From Nymphaea colorata (lineage: Eukaryota > Streptophyta > Magnoliopsida > Nymphaeales > Nymphaeaceae): a stretch of 64,000 nucleotides of DNA. The notes under the pieces were generated by a model. The model did not search any database. It was given only the letters and a program-made list of their open reading frames with translations, and was not told the DNA's origin. The translations under genes were made by a program, and so were the position numbers. Positions within the stretch are counted from its first letter, which is position 1; the number at the start of each line of letters is the position of its first letter. The stretch is taken from contig NC_045142.1 in NCBI RefSeq assembly GCF_008831285.2, forward strand, positions 6,367,608 to 6,431,607. The letters are read 5' to 3'. Shown in pieces: positions 48,119 through 59,942 of the stretch.

Positions 48119-51100
48119 AATGTGAAAAATCTTGTACTCCAATTGCTTCTCGAAAATTGAAAAACTTTGATGGTGGTAGTGCTTTTGTAAAACCATCCGC
48201 AACTTGCTCTTTTGTGAAACATTGCTTCAACTCAATTTCTTCTTTCTCAATCACGTCTCTAATAAAGTGATAACGTAACTCTATATGTTTAGTCATTCCG
48301 TGAAATGATGGATTTTTTGCCATGGAAATAGTAGATTTGTTATCACAGTATAACTGAGTTGGATTCTCTTGCATCAATTGAAGGTCTTCTAAAATACGTC
48401 TCATCCATATCGCTTGACATGCAGCAGCAGTAGCAGCAATATACTCAGCTTCCAAAGATGATAAGGCTGTTGAACTTTGTTTCTTTGAGCACCACGACAC
48501 AACACTTGAACCAAATTCAAATACAAAACCACTTGTACTTTTCCGATCATCAACAGAACCTGCCCAATCACTATCAGTATATCCAAGTAAACCAAAGTTA
48601 GTCACAGGTTTACAAAAAATTCCATAGTTGAGTGTAGATTGAATGTAACGAAGAATTCTTTTTGCTGCACCAAGATGTTGCACTGAAGGATCTTGCATGA
48701 ACCTTAATATCAAACTCACTGAAAACACAATGTCAGGTCTGGTATGTGTAAGTACATCAATGCACCGACCATGCTTCTGAAATATTTTTCATTTACTTTT
48801 GCCATTCCATCATCTGCATTCAGCTTTTCGTTGGTGTTCATGGGAGTTGCACAACCATTACAATTCATCATTTTAAACTTTTTCAGAGTATCTAATGCAT
48901 ATTTTCCTTGCGATATAAAGATTCCTTCATCACTTTGTACTACTTGAAGACCAAGAAAGTAATGCAACAATCCCAAATCAGACATTTCAAACTCCCTCAT
49001 CATACAATTTTTAAATTCTGCAATAAGGCTAAAAGAAGTGTCAGTATAGATAATGTCATCCACATAAACACTTACAATAAGTAAATGATTTTCACTCACT
49101 TTGACATAAAGAGTTGGCTCACTATCACTTCTTTGAAAGCCATTTTGATGAAGAAATTTATCAAGACGACTATACCAAGCACGAGGAGCTTGTTTAAGTC
49201 CGTATAATGCCTTTTTAAGTTTATAAACCTTGTCTTCTTTTCCTTTAATTTTAAATCCAGGTGGTTGATCAACATACACTTCTTCATTCAAATAGCCATT
49301 TAGGAAAGCAGACTTGACATCAAACTGAAAAACTTTCCATTTAAATTGAGCAGCAATAGAAAGAACCATTCTTACTGTCTCAAATCTTGCAACAGGTGAA
49401 AACGTCTCAGTAAAATCAATTCCATATACTTGCACAAAACCTGTAGCAACCAGCCTTGCTTTATATTTTTTCACGTTACCTTTAGCATCATACTTCACTT
49501 TATAGACCCATTTTACTCCAATTGGTTCCTTTCCCGACGGCAACTTAGAGAGCTCCCATGTGTCATTCTTTTCTATGGTTTGTATTTCCTCTTTCATAGC
49601 ATTCATCCAATTTTTGTCTACACATGCTTCATCAAAAGTTGAAGGTTCTATAACAGCAAAAGCAAATGCACACTTATAAATGTCATTTAAGGATCGTACC
49701 TTTCTTGGAGGAGTTTCTTCAGAAATGGATTCAATACCTTCATTGATCGTCTCCTTCATGGCTTCATCTTTCTCCTTTGGTTCTTCGTCAATATTATTTG
49801 GATTCACTTCTGCCCCATCAACTTGGAGTTTCATGGTTTCATTCTTAACCCAATCCCAACAAGCTTTTTCATCAAATATAATGTCTCTTCTTATAATCAT
49901 CTTCTTAGTGATAGGATTATAAAGACGATAACCCTTAGTTTCACTACTATAACCAATGAAAATGCATTTTTCACTCTTCTTATCCAACTTGCTTCTTTCA
50001 CTATGATCAATTAATGCATATGCAACACATCCAAAGACTTTTAACATACTTACATTTGGTTTGCGATTCCACCATGCTTCGAATGGAGTTTTGTTTCTGA
50101 CTGCCTTTGTTGGAGAAATGTTGAGAAGATATACTGCCGTATGGATTGCTTCAGCCCAAAATTCACTTGGTAATTGTTTTTCATTTAACATGCTGCGTGC
50201 CATTTCCACTACTGTCCGATTTTTCCTTTCGGCCACACCATTTTGTTGTGGGGTCTTCCTTACTGTAAACTGTCTACGAATGCCATGATTTTTACAAAAT
50301 AAACCAAATTCGTCAGACAAAAATTCTCCCCCTTTATCCGTACGTAGTATATTTATTACATTCCCACTTTCTTTTTCTGCAAACATTTTAAACTCTTTAA
50401 ATTTATCCATTGCATCAGATTTGCGACTGAGAAAATATACCCAACTCATTCTAGTGTAATCATCAGTAAATTGCAAAAAATACTTGCTACCATTTAATGA
50501 AGAAGTTTTCATTGGACCGCATATGTCAGCATGAACTAATTGAAGCGGTATTTTAGCTCTCCATGATTTTCCAACTTGAAATGGTAATTTATGTTGTTTA
50601 CCATAAATACACCCTTCACATACATCATCATGACAATTAATAGATGGCAGTCCGTATACCATACCTTTTTGATGTAAGAGTTTCAACCCATTAAAATGAA
50701 GATGTCCATATCTCACGTGCCATAGCTTGGAATCATCAATTTTTGTCATAAAAGCATTTGTCTCAAGAGGAAATATTTTATTTCGAACCATATTTACTTT
50801 CGCAAGAACTACACCACTTTTATTTTTAATTTCACAAGCATCATTTTCAAATAAAAGTGTGTACCCTTTTTGAACCAGCTGCCCAACACTAAGCAAATTT
50901 TGAGCCAACCCGAAAACGTAATACACATCATTAATAAATTTTTTCATACCTGTTTCTGATTTGATGATAGCAGTTCCTTTGCCCTTCACACTTATTCTAT
51001 TATTGTCTCCAAGCCATACATCCAACTGTATAGTCTCATCAATATCTTTGAAAAAACTCTTGTTACCAGTCATATGATTACTGCAGCCGCTATCTACAAA

Positions 51101-52090
51101 CCAAACTTCACTCTTGCAACGGTTAGCATCCATAGTTGTAAGAAATAAATTCTCATTTTCTTCTACAAAACTAACTTGTTGTTTTGCCTTTTCAAAACAT
51201 TTAGCTTCTATATGACCAAACTTCTTGCAAAAGTTACATTGTTTTCCTCTAAAGTACTGATTTTGATTACCTTTTCCTGTTGTGTCATGTGTTTTATGGA
51301 AATTTTCATGGAATCTTCCACGTCCTCTACCATAACCACGAGTGACTCCTCTATAGCCTCCTCGTCCTTGACTCCTTCCTTCATTTCTTTGATCATAGCT
51401 TCCATTATTCTCTTTTGAAAACTCTATCTTTGTTTGGGAAACTTGCTCTATTCCTTTTTCTGTTGAACTGTTCATGCGTTGCTCATGTGCTAAAAGAGAC
51501 CCTATTAGTTCATCAATAGAATAAATAGACAAATCCTTGGATTCTTCTATTGCAGTGACAACATGATCAAATTTAGAAGGAAGACTTCTTAACACCTTTT
51601 CAACCACCTTTTGCTCGGTTATGGCTTCACCGAAACTCTTCATTTGATTTACAATAGTAAAGAGTCTAGAAAAATAATTTTGAACGGACTCACCAGTTTT
51701 CATGCAAAATGTTTCAAACTCTCTCCTTAAGATTTGGAGCTTAACTGTAGTAATCTTCTTATCTCCATGAAATTTTTGTTTGAGTTATAGCCACGCTTCA
51801 CTTGACTTTTCTGCACCAGCAATAGTTGGGAAGACAGTCTCTGATACAGCCTGCTGCAATACTGAGAGTGCCTTTGCATCTTTCTTCCGAAATTCCTTAA
51901 CATCAATTTTCTCTATTGACTTTCCTGTTGCCTTTGATACTTCAGTTTCTGCATAACCATTCTCAACTAACTCCCAAATATCTTGTGAAATGAAGTAAGT
52001 CTTCATTTTGATACTCCAAAACTCATAGTTCTCACCATTAAAAATAGGCACTAAGGATTGGGATAAATTGAGAGTATTTGAATTAGCCAT
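48117..52090 (-). pseudogene. copia gag-pol polyprotein, interrupted by one stop and one frameshift
   Basis: ATG at 52,090 (an earlier in-frame ATG lies in the LTR) opens gag (MANSNTLNLSQ), halted by a TAA at 51,785-51,787; the same frame then continues unbroken for over 1,000 codons. Counted from the Met at 51,703: zinc knuckle C156-x2-C159-x4-H164-x4-C169; protease DSG at 204-206; integrase zinc motif H329/H334/C362/C365; catalytic D393, D456, E492 (D-x35-E); reverse transcriptase from about 714, with YVDD at 880-883. Near 48,716-48,760 a single-base loss shifts the frame. RNase H continues in another frame (48,728-48,117) with YTDSDWAG and SSLEAEYIA, and ends beside the polypurine tract. 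All catalytic residues are present, but the copy cannot make a full polyprotein. Confidence 0.95.
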
Positions 52091-52188
52091 ACCAGCTTTC
52101 AAAAAATAACTCTTACCAATAGCACGCGATTTGGAGTTCCTTGCTTCTGCAATGCTCCATGATACTTGAGATGCCCACGCAACCTGGC

Positions 52189-52200
52189 GCTCTGATACCA
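52189..52200 (-). other. copia primer-binding site
   Basis: The minus strand reads TGGTATCAGAGC, complementary to the 3' end of plant initiator tRNA-Met, 4 nt inside the 5' LTR. Confidence 0.95.
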
Positions 52201-52204
52201 AGAT

Positions 52205-52509
52205 TGAAGGAAGTCTTTCTAACTCCCTCACCAAACAACACTACAAAAGGGCACGTTAAAATAAAACTTGAAAAGACCTCAACACTTTCATTCTTTTTTT
52301 CACTACCTGATTACTCGCATGGAACAACTATTTTAAAAAAAAAAGAAAAGAGAAAAAACTACCCACTAAAGCCACTTGCCAAAACCAACCTCATTTTGTG
52401 GACACGTAACCACTATCCTATTCTTATGGCTAAAGAAAAGAAAACAAAAAAAACCCATCACCACACGTTCACACTATCTCAACTTCATACACGTTCACAT
52501 TAACTAACA
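52205..52509 (-). repeat. copia 5' LTR
   Basis: 305 bp. Promoter-side LTR for the minus-strand element. The target duplication TAGCA follows at 52,510-52,514. Confidence 0.97.
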
Positions 52510-52736
52510 TAGCACACTAAAATGGAGGAAACATAATGTGATCAAGGCACCCAAGTTCTTAAAATTTCATGGGTGCGCTATGATGACATACAATATCAAA
52601 CAAAGGAAGAGCATTCTTTATAAAATGCTGAGTCGATGAGATCCTGCATGTAGAGAGTAGATGTTTCGTCCATCTCGAATCTATGGACGATGAGGCTCTC
52701 ATTGTCGCCCAACTTCAGCTCACCCATTAATCAAAC

Positions 52737-52740
<4 letters not shown>

Positions 52741-52779
<39 letters not shown>
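52741..52779. repeat. (GA)n microsatellite
   Basis: 39 bp. Only about 14 bp long at the block 1 counterpart (23,357-23,370). Confidence 0.95.
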
Positions 52780-52781
<2 letters not shown>

Positions 52782-53029
52782 CAAAAGGAGATAAAGAAAC
52801 CCTCGACCAAGCAGCAGGTGAGCAATGGCATTCGATGACATAGCCTGAGCGCTCTTCAAAGACAACCAGCGGAAGTAGATGGAGCAGGGGAAACCGGCGG
52901 AGATTTTGGGGTGGAAGTAGAAGGAGAAGCAGGAAGTGGACGGAGATTTGGGGGCAGAGAGGGAAGAGGAAATGGGAAAGGGGTTCTGGTTTGGGAAAGG
53001 AAGGGCAACCTTTATTGGGGAGAGAAGCC

Positions 53030-53550
53030 GTCCGTAGTTATTTTATTGACAGCCACGATAGCCGTCAGCAAAAATCTGAATCCTTACTGACGTCCCTAAC
53101 ATATGTCAATGTATCTATGCCTGTGCATACAGGGAAGGCCCACCATTTCTCACGTGCACTGTGCACATTAGTAATGATCATACAAATACTGATGGTAATT
53201 TGGAGGAATGTTAGTATTAATAATTAGACAATCACTGACAGGTTCAATGGAATGTTGCAGTAATAATCGACAAACACTGACGGTTCTGGCGGGATGCCAG
53301 AGACATTCAAATTAATACTGGTGGCTATCTCATCCGTTAGCACATGTCTAGTGTTCATTTATCGGAGTGTCCTTCCTCACTATCAGTAAACACGAGCCTC
53401 ACTATCAGTAAATACAAAGCTTTTCTAACGACCTCTTTGACTCATCCTTAAAAATGCTTTACTATCATATTGTCTGTCTCGTCAGTGAAATTGAACTTTT
53501 ACTGATGGTTTACCTTCTTCTGGTTAGTAAAAGTTGAACCTTTGGTAGTG
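53030..53550. repeat. CACTA right terminus and subterminal repeats, block 2
   Basis: Counterpart of 23,720-24,209. Ends TTTGGTAGTG at 53,550. Confidence 0.75.
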
Positions 53551-54239
53551 CACACTCACTCTCTTTTCCCTATATCAATGTTCTCCTTTCTCTCTTAAAT
53601 TTTTGGGGAATTGTGCTTCTTATTTAAATGACTGTAGATCAACTTAAAGTTATACCTATTTCCTGATACTAGTTTAAAAATAAAAATAAGGGGCAACATG
53701 GGGGCAAATAAAAATAAAAGATTAATTAGAGTTCTTTTTCCTTTATAAAAAGAGTTTGCTATGACCAAGGCATGTTTTTTATGTTGAAAGCGTATCAACT
53801 TAAAATTGTATTATTTTGTTCAATATTAACCAAACTGAATCTACATGAGGTCTTTTGGGTATTCGAGCGCAAGATGGTGGAAGAGATATCTATCCATGAG
53901 AAGGGTGGCCCGGTAATTAGACAAACTTGCAGCATGCATTCGTAGTTGGAAGCCTATCAAATCTAAAGCAGGATTTGGCTGTGAGCCTGTGACTTGGATA
54001 AATGTGATGCATGAGAATTGATCTAATTTTTTGTGGGCAGTTTCAACTTTTAAGAGAAACTGTTTATACATAGCAAAATGAAATATCAAGAACCAGTTCC
54101 TAGTTAGCAAAGAAGCGCCACACCACCTTACGGAGCTCTCCTAAAATCCGCTTCTCCTTTCTATAAACATTAAAGTCAGTGTTGAAGCTTGTATTTGGAT
54201 CCCGTTCAATCATACATGAGCACCAATGCATGCAGCTAA

Positions 54240-54860
54240 AAATTCTTAAGTGTCATGATTGAATGATTATAAACTTGGTTTTGCCAAAAACTTAATTTCA
54301 ATAAAAATGATATTCAAAACGGAGTCAATAATTATAAATGAGAAGTAATTGAGCCAAAAATACTGTTTTATTTTTCTGTTGTTGTGTCACATTATTTGTC
54401 ATTTTCTGGATTGACTAATGCTCTCTGCTAGCTTGTAAGTTTATGACATGTAGTAAATCGTTTTTTTTTGTTTGTTTTTGGGTGAATTTCTGTTTGAGAT
54501 GAGAATTACTCCTAAATGCAAGAAGTGGAAGGGCTAGAACACGTGATTTCACTTTCAGCATACATCCATCGAGGCTGAGAACCCATAAATTGTTTGTCCT
54601 AGCACAAAAGACCAAAATACCCTTCTAATTTAAAAAGAGACTGATTAATTTGGGCAAAAATGAAATTATGGGGATGATTATTTTGAAAAATAACTTAAAA
54701 ACCCTCTTCTATTCATCAACTTGGCAACCATCGTATTTCACTATGGTGGCAGTCTTTCATGTACTGTTTCTAGTATCAGTATGAATGTGTTGTTGAAGAG
54801 AGAGTTTCGTAGAAGAGTAAACTCATTTGATTTAGTACTCAGGATAGTATTCCTTTTTAT
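54240..54860 (-). repeat. U-arm repeat, inverted copy (block 2)
   Basis: Reverse complement of 56,430-57,290; paralogue of 24,829-25,530. The pair brackets the same gene-fragment-like insert as in block 1. Confidence 0.75.
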
Positions 54861-55936
54861 TTGCTTTGACAGTGAAAGTAACATGTTGCGACTAGTTGAA
54901 AGTCCGACCTTTTTTAGTATTTAAAGTAAATATATCAGTGTGTTCACATGCTGAGAGACATGAGTGCCGGCTTCAAGGTCCAAAGTATGGCTAGTCCTGC
55001 CAGGCTTACATAAAGTTCAATCCAACAATGAAGAGGAAATATAAAAAGATACATCACCAACAAAAAGGAAAGATGTTCTGAAATATCAAACTAATTATTA
55101 GAGACTTGAATGTGATCTCAACATAAAAGAGAAGTACCCAAGCCCAATGAACAACATATAGAAGTTTTAAAAATTCTTGAACAAGTTCAAGAGCTCCTTT
55201 GCCCGAGTTACCTTGTCCTTTTGAGGGCTATGTTCATCACTAAAACGTTTGAAACTGTTAAAAATTTTCGTGAAAACTCTAAGGCTGCATTTCTATTGGT
55301 TGAGAAGACCATGGTGATATTGGCATCATAGCCTTCTTAGATGTAGAGGAGGTAGCAAGGCATAGTCAGAAAAGGTCTGATCTTTTTCGTATATCTAGCA
55401 AACTTGGCTCTCTCTTCCAGCAACCAAAAAGATAAGAATATTACGTTAAATTGGTGCATTTGGTATTTTGTACCACCCACATAGTAGAAGAAAATTTCGG
55501 TTGACTGCTGGAATCATAATTTCATGGAATGCAGACACAATTCAGGTCTTCCAGCATGTGTATGCTTGGAAACTCACACAGCGAAAAGATAGTGTCTGCT
55601 CGTGGTTACAAATTAACTTGTAATAAAGAAGTTTGCTCAGTAATTTTCTTTTTCTTTCTTTATTTATTTATATTTTTTTGGAGTTTTGTTAGGAAAAGAC
55701 CACCTGATTGAACGACCTTTTTTGGTTGGCCCTGGGAATAAAATTCCCCCAACTCCAATATTCAAGTTCTGGTCCTATGGTCTTGACATGCAACGGCTTT
55801 AGTAAAGGAAGGTATTATTAAGATTTCAATCAATGACTGGCCGCTTACCAACCACTAAACCAACACATATTTTCAGGCAAGTCTTCTCAGTGTTCTGGTT
55901 CAGATTTGGGAACATATTTTACATCTCATCCTAGCG

Positions 55937-56144
55937 TTGATTCTCATTGTCTCGCTGTAGAATGATATGGAACTGCCATTGACTTACTTGAAAAATAGTG
56001 TATCATTTTTCATTTTTCCAAAAAAAAGTGCTCAAACTAGTTGATTCTCATTGAATCGCTGTAGAATGATATGGAACTGCCATTGACTTACTTGAAAAAT
56101 AATGTATCATTTTTCATTTTTTCGAAAAAAAGTGCTCGAACTAA
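55937..56144. repeat. 104-bp tandem duplication
   Basis: Two copies, both starting TTGATTCTCATTG and containing GTAGAATGATATGGAACTGC. Block 1 has a single copy (about 26,583-26,665). Confidence 0.9.
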
Positions 56145-56429
56145 GGGAACGGGCTGGGTTTATGTCTATGGTACCAGTTGTTCCTTCATTTCATTGCTCG
56201 CCCTGGAGTGGTCGGTGCCCCTTGGCCAAAGTGCAGATTCCAAACCAATCATGGAAACCACAAAAACAACATATGAAAGGAAAAATTCCTTATCCCTTTG
56301 AATTTCAAAGCCCTCTCCTTGGAAACAAATATACAAGCTTTTAAAGTTTCGAAAAATACTTTTATTGAAGTAACTCTCATGCAAAAAACCTAGCATTGAT
56401 CAATTCAGTTTAAATATTAAAAGATGATC

Positions 56430-57290
56430 AGATTTTCAACTAGTTGCCTTCTCCTTCACATAATACAGTCACTATTGAGGCAAATGCAAATGACTATCTT
56501 GAGTACCAAATCAGATGAGTCTAAACTTCTAGAGAACTAACTCTCGTTCTCCCTGTTTCTCTCTCTAAGTACACATTCATATAAATAGCAAAAACACAAG
56601 AAAGTCTACCATCATAGAGAAATGCAATGGTTTCCAAGTTATTGAATACAAAGGAGTACTTCAATTTTTATAGAAAGGGGCGCGTTAGTCATTTTCATAA
56701 ATAAACATCCCCATCAGTTCATTTTTGCCCTTACAAGTGAATCTCTTTTATCAATAAGAATGGCATTTTGGTCATTGTGGGCAAAGACAAACAAATCGCA
56801 TGTACTAGCTAGCTCCAATATATAACTCTGAACATCGAGTCGAGTATGTTGAAATTGAAATCACATGTCTAAACCCTTTTCCTTCTTGCATTCGTGTTTA
56901 GTCCTAATTCCAAATGTAAATTTAACTGAAGCCATATACAAGAAAGCTTCTGTATATTTCATAAACTTACAAGCTACAAGAAAGTATTGGTCAATCCAGT
57001 AAATAGAAAATACTGTGAAATCTACCCAAAAAAAATAAAAAAGTACTATATTTTTAGCTTAATTACTCGTCATTTGTTAATATTCAGTTCCACTTGGAAA
57101 TACAAGTTGATCAGAATTGAGTTTTTGACAAAACCAACTTTTGACGGTCACTGCGAACACATCTTAAAGAACATTATATTGTCTCTAAATTACCATATTA
57201 AGGCGTCATCTAATCATGCCCTTTAAAATTTTTTAGCAGCATTTGCAGTTGCGTCTGATTAAACATGGTTGAAGTTCAAGCTTCAAATAC
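56430..57290 (+). repeat. U-arm repeat, direct copy (block 2)
   Basis: Paralogue of 27,025-27,850. Confidence 0.75.
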
Positions 57291-57635
57291 GTACTCACTC
57301 TAATGTTTATGTAAACGAGAAGCGAGTTTCAGGACAACTACGCATGGTGGTATGGTACTTCTTCACTGAGAAGATAATGGTTCGCTCTTTCATTTTTTTT
57401 TTTTATGTTTAAGCTACTTCTCTTGGAAGTTGAAATTGCCCACACAAAAAAGGATCACATTCCCATGGATCACTTATCCTAGTTGCAGCTATATACGGAT
57501 CAGATTCATATATTGTCTTATTGCGTTTCTGTTTTCTTTTTAGAACTGGATCGTTCCCTAGTACTGTTTTTGGTGGATCCGGTGTAGACACAATTGTGCC
57601 CAACAAAAACTTGACTCCCAAATTTTTTGGAAAGC

Positions 57636-57638
<3 letters not shown>

Positions 57639-57724
<86 letters not shown>
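57639..57724. repeat. (AT)43 microsatellite
   Basis: 86 bp of perfect AT. The matching place in the inverted arm (60,300-60,319) has about 10 units, and block 1 has none. It accounts for IYIYIY frames. Confidence 0.97.
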
Positions 57725-57728
<4 letters not shown>

Positions 57729-58895
57729 ACTTTTTTGTTAGTCTAACATTTCTTTTTCTCAAAACGGCCTCAAAAAGAGGCTTGATATGTATCGCGATGG
57801 TGGAACATAAAATTAAGTGGCCATGTCATCTTGAGTATGTGGGGGCAAAGTACACGGGGGACACCCTCAATAATTTGAGAGCGACTGAGTTGCTCATGTC
57901 ATTTTTGTGTTATATTCACACTCAAGTGCTTGTTTCGTACTTGCCTTCTTGTTCGCTTGTTTAATAGAAAATGACAAACTCTGAAGACGCTTTTTAGTGA
58001 TAAGTTCGTGTTCTGTTGCCTTCTTGTTACAATACATTATAAAAGTTTCTATTGCATTGGCGTCATAAAAGTTCTCTTTAGAATTATGAAGTTTTAAACA
58101 TTTACACAATACATACACCTCAGCATTTGCCAGGGAAAATATATAATTGCTACATCTGGAAACGATGTCAACCTGACTGGCGATCCTGTAAACTATAACG
58201 AATTTAAACCCATTCAACTTCAAATATATCTACAGAGTGTGAGAGAATACTATAGGTTTTAAGTGAAGGAAATAAGAGGGGCAATGGAAATTATTTATTT
58301 TTATGTAAAATAAATTTTACCGAAATTACAACATGTATTGTTTTATGAACTTTTGAAGATGACGTGCCGTGTCATACTTTGAATGACAGAACAATGCTTG
58401 TTGAAATAGCTGAATGAGAAGTTTGTTTATGGGATTTTTTTTTTTCTTTTCTAATAACACAGGAAAAGGTGCTCACGCTGCCTTAATAACTGGAAACGTC
58501 GATGGTGGAAAAGCGCGTCTCAGGCGTTGTCAAAGTTCCAGTGATCAATGGTGGTATTGTATATTTTGAGACAGCTCGTGTGCAAGAAAGAGTAAAGCAG
58601 AAACATGGTGTCTTCGTCGTCTTCTTTAAAAGGCAATGTAAAGTTGGCCGCCGTCATTTGAACCAGAATGAGATGTTGGGGGCACTGGAACAAGGACCGA
58701 ACTTTCTCAATTTAATATACATTACTCAAAATCATCATTCAATTTAAACATAAGTAACATTTCGTTTTGAACTGTAACTGGAAAACAGAAAAATTAAGCA
58801 TGTTATAATTAACCATCAGCTGGCCTTGAAAGGCTATCAGCACTTCCTGAAAGGCTTTAAACCCAACACAAATCCAGGTACATCACTATGTTCTA

Positions 58896-59245
58896 CTATT
58901 CCTCCTCCTGCCTGCTCAACTGTGCGAAGAAATGTTCTATAAAGCTCTCGGATCTGGCGAACAGCTCTTCTGCGCTCAATCCGTCGCCTCCTTCCTCCTC
59001 CAACTGAGTAGTTGGCATCTCTATAACCATCGCACCATCGCCGCTGGCTCCTCCATGACCATCTGCTCCTCGATCTTCATTATCTTCTTTAAGCAACCAG
59101 AAAAGTCAGAGGCAATAAAAAGAATTTCAAGAATGAGGTCAACCATGTTGCAGGTTGTGGGTCCAAGAAAAAGAGAGAAAGAGGGTACTTTACCGTATTG
59201 TTTGTTGCAGAGGAAGCACACAACCATGAAGATGGTGGGACCCAT
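58896..59245 (-). CDS. Small two-exon membrane protein, copy 4 (best preserved frame)
   Basis: Exon 1 is 59,245-59,194 and exon 2 is 59,086-58,896 (stop TAG). The 107-bp intron 59,193-59,087 starts GTAAAGTACC and ends GCTTAAAG. The spliced frame is 243 nt, 80 residues: MGPTIFMVVCFLCNKQY, then EDNEDRGADGHGGASGDG, MVIEMPTTQLEEEGGDG, LSAEELFARSESFIEHFF and AQLSRQEEE. So a very short hydrophobic N-terminus is followed by an acidic tail with an amphipathic C-terminal helix. Relative to copies 2 and 3, exon 1 lacks exactly 13 codons of the membrane segment, still in frame, so membrane insertion is doubtful. A TATA-like box about 690 bp upstream (59,928) and donor/acceptor-like sites between suggest spliced 5' leader exons. 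Family not recognised; conservation of frame, intron phase and intron length across copies is the evidence that it is a gene. Confidence 0.55.
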
Positions 59246-59420
59246 ATGTGTACGTCTGGTTGGAGCAGTCGGAGTCCTTTATGGATATCCAAAGCAAAAT
59301 CAGGTGTTGAGATTAACAAACATTTGATGGGCGTAAAATTCTCTGAAATCAATCAAAGAAAAAAACATTCGCACGATAAAACATGAAGTAAAAAGGGACG
59401 AATCGCCCAAAGTAGCTTAC

Positions 59421-59636
59421 GAAATACAACTGGAGGCCTGAAAGGCTCGGGTTTTCCGGTGATGGATAGCCAAACAAGTTGATGTTTTCTTCAAATGGTG
59501 CCTGGCCTGAACACAGAACTGACAGTTTGGTTAATTTCTCTAGCGAATGAGGAACTTTTGGCACTTTAGCTTTAACGGAACCCAACAAAATGACTGATTT
59601 CCGCTTCAGCTGCCTGGGTTCTTGAAATCGCCTGAA
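59421..59636 (-). CDS. Candidate upstream exon of segment D, copy 2
   Basis: The minus frame runs FQEPRQLKRKSVILLGSVKA, KVPKVPHSLEKLTKLSVLC, then PFEENINLFGYPSPENPSL and ends at a GTAAGC donor after LQLYF. About 190 bp of it is missing from both palindrome arms of segment D copy 1, where the frame jumps to a different sequence after RKSV. No start codon is fixed, and a single-base loss further upstream breaks the frame relative to the left arm at 35,678. Perhaps leader or pseudo-exon. Not recognised. Confidence 0.3.
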
Positions 59637-59927
59637 AAGCTCCCCACCACAGGTTTCTCTGTTGTCTCACGTCGGGTGGTCAACAAATCACAGAATAAAA
59701 TTGTGACGCCACAGCAATTTACGGCTGAAGAACAACCTCCTTAGAGTGATAGAACCTTCAGAATTCGTTGGAAAAGAAGAATAGAGGAAGTGAGAACTGC
59801 AAAGCATGATACGAGAGAGAGAGAGAGAGGAGGGGTTACCTACTCAAGCGACCAGCATCTGCAGCGAGTGAAGTGAAGGTTTGGAATGGAGGCTTGTAAG
59901 AAAGGAGTATCGGGGGTATCAGTGTGC

Positions 59928-59942
59928 CCTATATTTAAAGGG
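59928..59942 (-). promoter_or_regulatory. TATA-like box upstream of small-protein copy 4
   Basis: On the minus strand CCCTTTAAATATAGG. About 90-100 bp downstream is a good donor, GAGTAG|GTAACC (exon end 59,840), then a CT-rich intron-like stretch. Conserved with 35,411 and 36,695. Confidence 0.35.

Larger units (their letters stand above)
47801..52509 (-). mobile_element. Ty1/copia LTR retrotransposon, nearly intact, 4.7 kb
   Basis: A complete element on the minus strand, with two LTRs of 306 and 305 bp, TG...CA ends, a 5-bp TAGCA target duplication, a primer-binding site, a polypurine tract and one gag-pol frame in copia order (gag, protease, integrase, reverse transcriptase, RNase H). The LTRs differ by 2 substitutions and one single-base indel, so insertion is recent: on a commonly used plant rate of 1.3e-8 per site per year, about a quarter of a million years (rough). 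Two lesions break the frame. It sits inside the CACTA element of block 2 and is absent from block 1. Confidence 0.97.
44550..53550 (-). mobile_element. CACTA (En/Spm) element, block 2, containing a nested copia
   Basis: The left terminus is CACTATAAAAAATA at 44,550. The right terminus, complemented, is CACTACCAAAGGTTC, ending at 53,550. Subterminal TGACGG/TCAGTAAA repeats lie just inside both ends. Without the 4.7-kb copia the element is about 4.3 kb and non-autonomous: it keeps a TNPA-like remnant but has lost the tnp2 part present in block 1 (18,561-21,790 has no counterpart). The flanking 3 bp are CAT on the left and CAC on the right, so the usual 3-bp duplication is not perfect. Confidence 0.7.
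46515..58468. repeat. Segmental duplication C, copy 2 (split by copia)
   Basis: 46,515-47,800 matches 21,840-23,112, and 52,510-58,468 matches 23,113-30,353 with internal gaps. See copy 1 for the comparison. Confidence 0.85.

Noticed and set aside
48401-48595. 64-codon minus frame inside the RNase H region
   Set aside because: Out of phase with the RNase H motifs; a shadow frame.
48744-51418. Plus-strand frames of 60-80 codons
   Set aside because: They are antisense shadows of the copia polyprotein, with no motifs of their own.
52141-52503. 120-codon plus frame across gag start and LTR
   Set aside because: Antisense to gag and LTR; lysine/threonine-rich translation of LTR sequence.
57409-57964. 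Long frames with IYIYIYIY on both strands (also at 63,060-63,440 and 42,102-42,404)
   Set aside because: They are translations of (AT)n microsatellites joined to short flanking frames.
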